NCBI GenBank assembly: GCA_945487985.1
Contig: CALYTX010000001.1
Coordinates: 1-26,628, forward strand
Length of the DNA: 26,628 nucleotides
Direction: 5' to 3'
Source: an uncultured Verrucomicrobiota bacterium
GTDB taxonomy: Bacteria > Verrucomicrobiota > Kiritimatiellia > RFP12 > UBA1067
Position 1 is the first letter of the stretch, and the number at the start of each line of letters is the position of its first letter. A program made the position numbers and the translations under genes. The notes under the pieces were generated by a model. It saw only the letters and a program-made list of their open reading frames with translations. It made no database searches and was not told the DNA's origin. Below are positions 8,209-15,078 of the stretch, piece after piece.

Positions 8209-10269
8209 TCAACACACTGGGATTCCAGCACCGGCGAGCGCCATTGGCGATACCACTCCGCCGCCGCTCCCGGGCTCGCCCGCATAGAGGATCATCCCCT
8301 CGGAAACGCCAACGGACATCTTACGCGGCGCGAGATTAGCGACGAAGACAACCTCCTTGCCGACGAGTGCCGAGGGATCGGGATACGCCGCGCGAATGCC
8401 CGAGAAAATCGTCCGTTCGCCAAGCGCGCCCGCGTCGATAACGAATTTGAGCAGCTTGGCGCTCTTGGGAACGATTTCACAGCTCTTGACCAGCCCCACT
8501 CGCAAATCAATTTTCTCGAAATCCGCAAAAGCGATTTCACCTTTAATCCCTGGCGCGGCAACCGCAACAGCGGCGGACTTGGCTTTGTTCTTGGAAGCGC
8601 GACTTTCATGTTGAACCTCGCCAGAATCGGCGGGCTTCACCGTAGCGGCGGCGACCATCGCCTCCACCTGCCCGACATCAATGCGACTGGCAAGATACTC
8701 GTAGTCGCCCAGAGAGCGGTTTTCCAGCGTGGTCGCGATCGACTTCCATGTCCAACTCGTCTCGCCGAACAGTTTCATCGCCTTCTCGGCGTAGACTGGC
8801 AACACCGGCTGGAGATAGATGGCCAGAATGCGGAAGGCGTTCAATGCCGCAGTGAGCGTCACGCGCGTCGCTTCGGAATCGGTCTTCACCGTCTTCCACG
8901 GTTCCTTGCGGTCGAAGTACGCGTTCACGGCGTCGGCCAGACGACAGATTTCCACCACCGCCATATTGAAGCGTCGTTCCTCGTAGAAGCCGGCAATCGT
9001 TTCCGCGGCCGCGCGGCACTCCGCCACCAGTTCGGCACCCTCGGCGTCGAGCGCACCCAGGCGTCCGCTTAGTTTTTTCTGCAACATCTGCGCGCCGCGC
9101 GAAGCGATATTGGTAATCTTGCCGACAAGATCGGAATTGACGCGCTGGACAAAATCGGTCAGATTCAGATCCATGTCATCGGTGCTTCCGCCGAGCTTCG
9201 CCGCGTAATAATAGCGCAATGCCTCGGGCGGCAGATTGTCGAGATAGGTGCGGGCGTTAATGAATGTTCCCTTTGATTTCGACATTTTCTCGCCATTGAC
9301 GGTGAGAAAGCCGTGGACGAAGATTTTATCGGGTTGCGCGAACCCAGCCGTATGCAGCATTCCTGGCCAGAACAAGCAATGGAAACGAATAATATCCTTG
9401 CCAATGAAATGATAACGTTCGGCCTTGGGGTTCTGCCAGTAGTCATCAAACGATTTGCCGTGCGCCGCGCACCAGTTCGCGAGCGATGCGAGATAGCCGA
9501 TAGGCGCGTCAACCCAGACGTAAAAATACTTGTCCGGATCTCCGGGAATCTCGAAGCCGAAATAAGGCGCCGATCTGGAGATGCACCATCCGCGAAGCGG
9601 TTCCTTGAACCATTCCAGCAACTTGTTGGACACATCGCTCGTTGTGTGCGCAGGAATCCACTTCTCGAGATAGTCGTGCTGCGGCTCGAGCTCGAAATAA
9701 AGATGCTCGGAATCGCGAACTACCGGAGTGCCGCCGCACGTGGTGCATATCGGCGCCCCCAGCTCCTCGGCCGCATAAGTTGCTCCGCACCGGTCGCAAC
9801 TGTCGCCATACTGCCCTTCGGCACCGCACTTCGGGCAAATTCCCTTCACAAATCGGTCCGGCAAAAACATCTGGCAGTGCTCGCAATAGAGCTGCGGCGT
9901 CGTTTTGCGGGTGATGCCGCCAGATTTTTTCATCGCCTCATAAAAAAGCTCAGAAAGCTGCCGGTTTTCCGGGGAATTTGTCGAGTAGTAGTTATCAAAG
10001 GCAATCTGGAAATCAGTGAAATCCTTCAAATGGATAGCATGGGTATGCTCAACCAACTCTTCGGGGCTAATGCCTTCCCGGCGCGCACGAATCATGATGG
10101 GCGTGCCATGGGTATCGTCGGCGCAAACATAGACGCAATCGTGCCCGCGAAGTTTCTGAAAACGAACCCAGATATCAGTTTGAATATATTCGACCAAATG
10201 CCCAAGATGAATGTCTCCGTTGGCATATGGCAACGCGCTGGTGACCACAATTTTTCTTTGCTCGTCCAT
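8209..10269 (-). CDS. metG: Methionyl-tRNA synthetase
   Basis: This 686-residue enzyme charges tRNA-Met with methionine. Seen: the HIGH-type motif HLGH (21-24), the CADDTHGTP strand, two four-cysteine zinc knuckles (C129/C132/C145/C148 and C158/C161/C175/C178), and KMSKS (328-332). The alpha-helix bundle is followed by an Ala/Lys-rich linker and a C-terminal EMAP-II/Trbp111-like tRNA-binding domain (about 585-686, with DFEKIDLRVGLV and ANLAPRKMSVGVSEGM). Two knuckles plus an appended dimerisation/tRNA-binding domain match the longer MetG class. The ATG at 10269 is preceded by AGGAG and by an extended -10 promoter. It appears to be the first gene of the operon running to position 1. Confidence 0.98.
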   Translation of the reverse strand: MDEQRKIVVTSALPYANGDIHLGHLVEYIQTDIWVRFQKLRGHDCVYVCADDTHGTPIMIRARREGISPEELVEHTHAIHLKDFTDFQIAFDNYYSTNSPENRQLSELFYEAMKKSGGITRKTTPQLYCEHCQMFLPDRFVKGICPKCGAEGQYGDSCDRCGATYAAEELGAPICTTCGGTPVVRDSEHLYFELEPQHDYLEKWIPAHTTSDVSNKLLEWFKEPLRGWCISRSAPYFGFEIPGDPDKYFYVWVDAPIGYLASLANWCAAHGKSFDDYWQNPKAERYHFIGKDIIRFHCLFWPGMLHTAGFAQPDKIFVHGFLTVNGEKMSKSKGTFINARTYLDNLPPEALRYYYAAKLGGSTDDMDLNLTDFVQRVNSDLVGKITNIASRGAQMLQKKLSGRLGALDAEGAELVAECRAAAETIAGFYEERRFNMAVVEICRLADAVNAYFDRKEPWKTVKTDSEATRVTLTAALNAFRILAIYLQPVLPVYAEKAMKLFGETSWTWKSIATTLENRSLGDYEYLASRIDVGQVEAMVAAATVKPADSGEVQHESRASKNKAKSAAVAVAAPGIKGEIAFADFEKIDLRVGLVKSCEIVPKSAKLLKFVIDAGALGERTIFSGIRAAYPDPSALVGKEVVFVANLAPRKMSVGVSEGMILYAGEPGSGGGVVSPMALAGAGIPVC

Positions 10270-10292
10270 ATAACTCCTAAAATGTCTGCTGT

Positions 10293-10301
10293 ATTATATC
10301 A
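10293..10301 (-). promoter_or_regulatory. Extended -10 promoter for metG operon
   Basis: On the minus strand TATAAT (10298 down to 10293) is preceded by TGA, giving the extended -10 form TGNTATAAT. No good -35 is present at 16-18 bp. Transcription would start near 10286, leaving a leader of about 17 bases that contains AGGAG before the metG ATG. Confidence 0.6.
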
Positions 10302-10371
10302 AAAACGCGCGCCGCGCGTAGGTAAAGAAGCACACTTGAAGGCGAGGGGGAGCAATTGCTGGGCGAAAATC

Positions 10372-10380
10372 TGCTATAAT
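10372..10380 (+). promoter_or_regulatory. Extended -10 promoter for the thioesterase gene
   Basis: TGCTATAAT forms an extended -10 box pointing right, with no convincing -35 hexamer at the usual distance. Transcription would begin near 10387. It is back to back with the metG promoter, about 75 bp apart. Confidence 0.55.
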
Positions 10381-10470
10381 ACCAGGCATGAGAACGTTTC
10401 GGAACTTCAAGCGTGAATGGAGAAGCCTCACCGCAGTCATACACCCATCGGAAACCGACGGACAAATGCC

Positions 10471-11241
10471 ATGACGACAGGTTGTGAATACAAATTCCAG
10501 GTCAGATCCTATGAATGCGGAGCCAATAGCGAAGCAACTCTGCCTACAATTTGCAATTATCTACAGGAGGCGGCCAGCCTGAATGCGGAGGCGTTGTCGT
10601 TCTCCCGGTCGAACTTCGACGCCGCCGGCGAGAATATCTCCTGGGTGCTCACGCGAATGCGGGTGAAGATGGATCGCTATCCCCGCTGGGAGGAACCAAT
10701 CACCGTCGCCACCTGGCCAAGCGGCGGACACCGCATCGTCGCCACTCGCGACTTCGAGATTCGCTCGGCAGATGGCGCCCGACTCGGCGTCGCAACAAGC
10801 GAGTGGATGCTCATCGACTTGTCAAGCCGAAAGGTCGTGGCGATTCCGTCCTCGGTCTTCGCGTGCGTGGACACATCCTGTCCGCCGGTCTTCGGCAACG
10901 CACCATTCTCCAAACTGCGCTGGGAATGCCATGAGGTCGCGGATGCGCAGACATTCCGCGCTCGACGCGGCGATATCGACCTCAACCGCCACGTAAACAA
11001 CGTCCACTATATTGAGTGGCTGCTGGAGACCGTTCCGGACGGAAAAGGAAGCTGCTCGGACTTTGAGATCATCTTTCGCTCTGAGGCATTGGCCGGCGAC
11101 GAAGTCCGTGCCGAAGGCATCGAGGTCGAACCCAGCGTCTTCGTCCATCGCATCTCATCGCGAGACGGACGCGACCATGTGCTTGCTCGGACGCGCTGGA
11201 GCACACAAAACACGATCTGCGCGGCGAACCGCGCGACTTAA
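10471..11241 (+). CDS. Acyl-ACP thioesterase (FatA/FatB-type)
   Basis: This protein is 256 residues from ATG 10471, or 274 from the in-frame ATG at 10417; neither has a strong ribosome site. I prefer 10471 because the family core starts eight residues later (KFQVRSYECGANSEAT). It is a double hot-dog thioesterase: the first half has NYLQEAASLNAE, ENISWVLTRMRVKMDRYPRWEE and ATSEWMLIDL. The second half holds the catalytic region DLNRHVNNVHYIEWLLE, matching the Asp-Asn-His motif of plant and bacterial acyl-ACP thioesterases. It releases fatty acids from acyl carrier protein in the cytoplasm, setting chain length or overflow. It is the only convincing plus-strand gene in the window, divergent from metG and convergent with the M24 peptidase gene. 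Confidence 0.92.
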   Translation: MTTGCEYKFQVRSYECGANSEATLPTICNYLQEAASLNAEALSFSRSNFDAAGENISWVLTRMRVKMDRYPRWEEPITVATWPSGGHRIVATRDFEIRSADGARLGVATSEWMLIDLSSRKVVAIPSSVFACVDTSCPPVFGNAPFSKLRWECHEVADAQTFRARRGDIDLNRHVNNVHYIEWLLETVPDGKGSCSDFEIIFRSEALAGDEVRAEGIEVEPSVFVHRISSRDGRDHVLARTRWSTQNTICAANRAT

Positions 11242-11292
11242 AGCCGTAAATCTTGCTGGGCCATGCCGACGAACTGTCAGCAGGACGGACAA

Positions 11293-12438
11293 TTACTTGG
11301 CCGAGTTTGAGATTACCTCTGCGCCCTTGTCGCCAACGATTACAAGATCTTCAATGCGCACGCCCAGAACGCCTTCGAGGTAAAGTCCCGGCTCGATTGT
11401 CACCACCATCCCCTTTTCGAGCACATATTGCGAACGCTTGCCGACAACAGGCGCTTCGTGGATTTCAATACCCACGCCATGTCCCAGCGAATGGCCGAAG
11501 TTTTTGCCGAAGTCTGCTTGCGTAAGATAGCGGCGCGCTACCTGGTCGAGATCGGAAGCCCTCATACCCGGCTTGACCGCTGCGATGGCGCGACGGTTGG
11601 CCTCCATGACGAGAGAATAAATCTTCCGGTAGATGCGCGACGGATGCTCTGGAACGATATTGCGCGTCATGTCCGAACAATAGCCGTCGAATTTTACACC
11701 CATATCAACAAGCACTGGCTCGCGTCCGCTCCATATGGTGTCATCTGGAACATGGTGGCATTCGGCAGAGTTTTTCCCCACCGAAACTATCGTCGCAAAC
11801 GCCTCGCCGTCGCCCTTTTCAATCATCAAATGTTTGATGATCCGCGCCATTTCCCGCTCGGTCATCCCGGGGCGGAAGCGATTGCGCGCCTCTGACCAAA
11901 TATCATCGGTAAGGGCCGCGGCGGCACGCACACGATCAAGTTCGGCTGGCGTTTTCACCGCGCGCAATTTTGCGATTCCAACACTGATATCGACAAACTC
12001 CGCTCCTGGGGCAAGATTCGAGCGAGGATTCTCCGCCATGTAGAATCTGGCCGAAGACGACAGGGCAATTCCAGGGAAAACTTTCGCAAGCAATACATAT
12101 TTTGCATGCGGAATCGAACTCTCGAATCCCACTCTCCGGAATACCCGCTCGCCAAACCTCAGCGGAGTTTTGCCGTTCAAGGCCTTGATGTCGCAAACCC
12201 TTATCCAAGGCGCAAGGCGATGCACCATCGGCACATAGCGAAAGTCGGTGAAAAAAACCGCCTCGTCTTTCCCTTCGCCGCCCAAGCTTGGCATAACGAA
12301 CAGACATGCATTGTCGCATTCGATTCCAGTCAACGCTTTGATGTTCGCCTCGCTGAAAACCGCCGCTCCGTCGATTCGCTGCCTGCGCAAATCCTGGACG
12401 AACAAACCGAGGCGCTCGGCAAAAGGATTGTTTTTCAC
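11293..12438 (-). CDS. M24 family Xaa-Pro aminopeptidase
   Basis: This 381-residue protein has the two-domain creatinase/prolidase architecture. The N-terminal domain is about 1-155 and the C-terminal pita-bread domain carries the five expected metal ligands: Asp245 (LVDMGVKFDG), Asp256 (CSDMTRN), His320 (GHSLGHGVG), Glu349 (TIEPGLYL) and Glu363 (VRIEDLVIV). It would remove N-terminal residues before proline, or cleave Xaa-Pro dipeptides, in the cytoplasm. The start is GTG at 12438, preceded by AAAGGA; the nearby ATG is out of frame. It sits 22 bp after the downstream TadE-like gene as the last gene of a Tad-type operon. That may be chance co-transcription or a link to turnover of pilus proteins. 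Confidence 0.92.
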   Translation of the reverse strand: MKNNPFAERLGLFVQDLRRQRIDGAAVFSEANIKALTGIECDNACLFVMPSLGGEGKDEAVFFTDFRYVPMVHRLAPWIRVCDIKALNGKTPLRFGERVFRRVGFESSIPHAKYVLLAKVFPGIALSSSARFYMAENPRSNLAPGAEFVDISVGIAKLRAVKTPAELDRVRAAAALTDDIWSEARNRFRPGMTEREMARIIKHLMIEKGDGEAFATIVSVGKNSAECHHVPDDTIWSGREPVLVDMGVKFDGYCSDMTRNIVPEHPSRIYRKIYSLVMEANRRAIAAVKPGMRASDLDQVARRYLTQADFGKNFGHSLGHGVGIEIHEAPVVGKRSQYVLEKGMVVTIEPGLYLEGVLGVRIEDLVIVGDKGAEVISNSAK

Positions 12439-12460
12439 CCCATCTTTCCTTTCTACAGTT

Positions 12461-12790
12461 TCACTCCGGCACCGTCATGACCGGGATGTGCACCTCTTCG
12501 CTGACCTTCACTTCCGAAGAGCCGAAAATCACATCTGCCGCCAGCGCAGAGACGGCAATCGTTCCGCCCCCGTAGGCCGAAAAATAGGCTTCCTCTCCGC
12601 CAAAACCGTTCAACGCACCCTTCCCGGCACGCGCGCGGATTGTCCGTTGCTCGCCGCCGGCAAGCGTGATAAAATGAACGAAGGCGAAAAGAGCGGACAA
12701 CACGAGCGAAACCGCAAACATGCCAATGGCCAGCTCTACAAGCGCCTGAGCGCGTTCGGAACGCCGTCGGAACTGCCGATCAATGCCCAT
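12461..12790 (-). CDS. TadE-like pseudopilin
   Basis: This 109-residue protein begins MGIDRQFRRRSERAQALVEL, followed by a hydrophobic helix (AIGMFAVSLVLSALFAFVHFI). AQALVEL with a glutamate at position +5 after the A/Q junction resembles TadE prepilin processing sites. The remainder is a short periplasmic head ending in HIPVMTVPE. Its ATG overlaps the TadG-like coding end by 11 bases, with GGAGG upstream, so expression is coupled. The likely role is a minor pilin priming Tad pilus assembly. It is short for the TadE group, and no independent functional motif is visible. Confidence 0.75.
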   Translation of the reverse strand: MGIDRQFRRRSERAQALVELAIGMFAVSLVLSALFAFVHFITLAGGEQRTIRARAGKGALNGFGGEEAYFSAYGGGTIAVSALAADVIFGSSEVKVSEEVHIPVMTVPE

Positions 12791-14195
12791 GGCTCGTGCC
12801 TCCGTGCCCTCCGGGACCGCCGGTGCCGCGCCGGCAATAGCCCGAATTGTATTTGAGCCAAATCACGCCCTCGCGGCGAAACGACGCCCTCTCCCACGAT
12901 TGAAGCTGCAGACAATAGAAGCATCCCTGTGCATTCAGCGGGCCGTACTCAAGATATGCGCCAAGGTGGTGACGGACATGATTCACCCAGCCGAAATCGG
13001 CCGTGGCGAGATTTTCCCCACCGACAGAATCAAGCGCAACCAGCCGCACATTGGTCATAGTCCGCGGCACTACGAACGAATTAAGCGCAGTAACAACATC
13101 GCGCTCGAGTTCGAAGGTCTCAACCGTACCGAATGGCTTGGCCGCGGCACTCCACGTCAAATTGGCTACCGCATCCACCGCCGTCGGCTCTAAACTCGCA
13201 TCGCATCGACATACTGCCGCCGCGCCACGAATGTTGTATTCGGGCTTGATGTCCCCCACGATTGGAAAGGCATAGCCGTAGTCATCTCCCGCCAACGCGC
13301 GTCCGTTGAACCATTGAGTCCATACCGAATCATCGTAGAAAAACCACACCTCCTCGCGATTCGTCAGAATATGCGAAGCGGCAAGCTCCTCGTCGGATAC
13401 CTTCCTTTCGCAGTAACGCTCGAGAAGCAATTTGATTTCCTCGCGAGTAAAAACTTCGCTCAACGCCCCCTTGCGCGCGCTCAAATGCAAGGAGAATATC
13501 TCCGAATTGCCAAGGGAATTCTGTTTGCGCGAAGGCAATTCCCCCCAGTCATGGAAATTCCGGTAGTCGCTCAGGACATTTTTGCAGTTGAAATGAAACC
13601 AACACCAGTTCTTGCCGGAAATGGCATTGTAAAACTGGCGGTTCAGCAGCAAATGTCCTCCCGCAGCATCATAAAACTCCATATTGTCAGGACCTGCGGC
13701 CAGACCGCCGGCAATGGCGTTTTCGATTGCGCTGGCGTAATCGGTCCAAGCGCCAGGGTACGCCTCGGGGTAAGGATCGCCGTCCTGTCCGCCGCCGGCA
13801 TAGACGGTGCGGATATCCTTGATATGTTCGCGCAAAATCTGCGAGAACTCATCGCGCACGGCCATGCCGTTCTTCCTCGCGGCCTTGTCGGCAAGCACCA
13901 ACGCTTGCACTGGACCTATCAGAGCCAACCGACGCTGGGAAAGCACGATTTCGTCACACAACTTCGCGTCGTTGGCTATCGCCGCCTGAAGATGCTCGAT
14001 ATTGAGCCGGCCGATTTCGTTGATAAGCGATCCTTGTTTGCGCGCAGCTGCAATGGCCGCAGCATCACCGCCGTTCTGCAGATGGTTTTTGGTCCGCACC
14101 GCAATGAATGTATCCACATTCAGCAACACCAGCAGAACTATAACCGCCAGCACGAAGGCGAGCACAATAGCAATCTGTCCGCGGCGGGCATCCAT
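12780..14195 (-). CDS. TadG-like pilus-assembly protein
   Basis: This 471-residue protein has an N-terminal transmembrane helix straight after the basic start (MDARRGQIAIVLAFVLAVIVLLVLLN). It then has ADIR-like helical content (NHLQNGGDAAAIAAARKQGS), typical of the TadG/TadE-like TadG_N region. The large periplasmic part has no recognised catalytic motif but is rich in aromatics (VWFFYDDSVWTQWFNG) and contains several cysteines. The tail is Gly/His-rich (GTGGPGGHGGTSHGH). The ATG overlaps the preceding TadE-like stop as TGATG. It is inferred to anchor or prime the Tad pilus; the von Willebrand A-like region of some TadG proteins was not recognised here. Confidence 0.7.
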   Translation of the reverse strand: MDARRGQIAIVLAFVLAVIVLLVLLNVDTFIAVRTKNHLQNGGDAAAIAAARKQGSLINEIGRLNIEHLQAAIANDAKLCDEIVLSQRRLALIGPVQALVLADKAARKNGMAVRDEFSQILREHIKDIRTVYAGGGQDGDPYPEAYPGAWTDYASAIENAIAGGLAAGPDNMEFYDAAGGHLLLNRQFYNAISGKNWCWFHFNCKNVLSDYRNFHDWGELPSRKQNSLGNSEIFSLHLSARKGALSEVFTREEIKLLLERYCERKVSDEELAASHILTNREEVWFFYDDSVWTQWFNGRALAGDDYGYAFPIVGDIKPEYNIRGAAAVCRCDASLEPTAVDAVANLTWSAAAKPFGTVETFELERDVVTALNSFVVPRTMTNVRLVALDSVGGENLATADFGWVNHVRHHLGAYLEYGPLNAQGCFYCLQLQSWERASFRREGVIWLKYNSGYCRRGTGGPGGHGGTSHGH

Positions 14196-14665
14196 CAGAA
14201 CCCTCCGTCATTCATATAAAACGGGTAGTGCGCTTCACACGCGGCACGCCCAGACGCCTCGATTTCCTCCGCCGTCAAATCTACCGCAACTTCCACCGCA
14301 GCGGAAAGACCCGCGCCCGAGCGAATGTCGATGGCGGTATGCGGCCAGTATTCGTACTCTAAAACGCCGTTCGCGAGCGCTTCGTCTTCCGACGAAAGAT
14401 AAATCGGCACGCGCGAGACCTCGGCAAAGCCACCCTCCTCGGGCCACAGGCGCCGCCCGGCGACCGGGATCATCGCCACTCTGGCCGATTTCTCGCACAT
14501 GAAATCGTTGAACCCAACAGCCTTCGCCCGCGCAGCGCGCGCGGCAGCGTGGTCAAGAAGCGTAAGCGCCTCGAGCTTACGGGAAATCCCGTAAGCTCCG
14601 GAGAATATCGCCATTATCAGCAAAATGGCGATCACCGTTTCGACGATCGCCTGGCCGCGGTGCAT
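14195..14665 (-). CDS. TadE-like pseudopilin
   Basis: This 156-residue protein starts MHRGQAIVETVIAILLIMAI, which combines a class-III-type prepilin site (G, then QAIVE with glutamate at +5) with a hydrophobic helix. The head is rich in alanine and acidic residues and ends FYMNDGGF. The gene lies 26 bp after the second Flp-like gene, and its stop overlaps the TadG-like ATG. GGAG precedes the ATG at a slightly long spacing. It is probably a minor pilin of the same Tad machine as the flanking genes; whether it is TadE or TadF in function cannot be told from sequence. Confidence 0.75.
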   Translation of the reverse strand: MHRGQAIVETVIAILLIMAIFSGAYGISRKLEALTLLDHAAARAARAKAVGFNDFMCEKSARVAMIPVAGRRLWPEEGGFAEVSRVPIYLSSEDEALANGVLEYEYWPHTAIDIRSGAGLSAAVEVAVDLTAEEIEASGRAACEAHYPFYMNDGGF

Positions 14666-14691
14666 TCTGAAGAGCGCTCCAGAATCGCGGC

Positions 14692-14847
14692 TCAGTTGCC
14701 GGATTCTTCAATCTTGTCGCCGGCTTCCTCGAACTTGTCGCCAACCTTGCCGGAGAACACTTTCACAACTGCGATAAGCGCAATGGCAATCAGACTTACG
14801 ATGAGGATATATTCGACCATCGTCTGCCCTTTTCTCATTTTCTTCAT
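14692..14847 (-). CDS. Flp-like pilin, 51 residues
   Basis: This short frame reads MKKMRKGQTMVEYILIVSLI, then a hydrophobic run (AIALIAVVKVFSG) and a charged tail (KVGDKFEEAGDKIEESGN). KGQTMVEY fits the Flp processing motif: Gly, then four residues, then Glu-Tyr. The charged C-terminus is in keeping with small type IVb pilins, which are processed by a TadV-type peptidase and polymerise into thin pili. AAAGGA lies about 8 bp before the ATG. It follows the first Flp-like gene by 16 bp and precedes the TadE-like gene by 26 bp. It is probably the major pilin, because its hydrophobic core is closest to Flp. Confidence 0.85.
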   Translation of the reverse strand: MKKMRKGQTMVEYILIVSLIAIALIAVVKVFSGKVGDKFEEAGDKIEESGN

Positions 14848-14863
14848 TTCAGCGGTCCTTTCT

Positions 14864-15019
14864 TTAGGGATAATCCGAACCCACGAGACTTTCCGTGCGC
14901 ACCACCGCCCGCCGCGTTGCCCCCAACAAATAGGTCAACGAGCCGACTACCGCCAGCAACGCGCTAAAGACGAGCACATACTCGACCAGCGTCTGCCCTT
15001 TCCTGCCCCGCAGTTTCAT
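14864..15019 (-). CDS. Flp-like pilin paralogue, 51 residues
   Basis: The start is taken at ATG 15019 (MKLRGRKGQTLVEYVLVFSA), because the frame upstream to 15127 lies inside the preceding gene and lacks pilin features. GQTLVEY again places Glu-Tyr at +5/+6 after the Gly. A hydrophobic helix (LLAVVGSLTYLLG) is followed by a basic, short tail (ATRRAVVRTESLVGSDYP), unlike the acidic tail of the neighbouring copy. The two genes have exactly the same length and may be a divergent duplication encoding major and minor pilins. A TATAAT box ends only seven bases before this ATG, so the transcript may be leaderless. Confidence 0.8.
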   Translation of the reverse strand: MKLRGRKGQTLVEYVLVFSALLAVVGSLTYLLGATRRAVVRTESLVGSDYP

Positions 15020-15026
15020 TACTTTA

Positions 15027-15037
15027 ATTATATCACA
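15027..15037 (-). promoter_or_regulatory. Extended -10 promoter immediately before the pilin operon
   Basis: On the minus strand TGTGATATAAT (15037 down to 15027) is a strong extended -10. The seven bases TAAAGTA separate it from the ATG at 15019, so the predicted first transcribed base is at or beside the A of the start codon. No matching -35 was found. Confidence 0.6.
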
Positions 15038-15078
15038 AATCCGCCCAACCGGCACGGCGTAAAAATCGCAGCCGCCTA

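Noticed and set aside
8092..10416. Two long plus-strand frames opposite metG
   Set aside because: metG is complete with HLGH, zinc knuckles and KMSKS in the minus frame; the opposite frames have no recognised motif.
10270..10470. Riboswitch or T-box in the metG leader
   Set aside because: The predicted leader is only about 17 bases, too short for such a structure.
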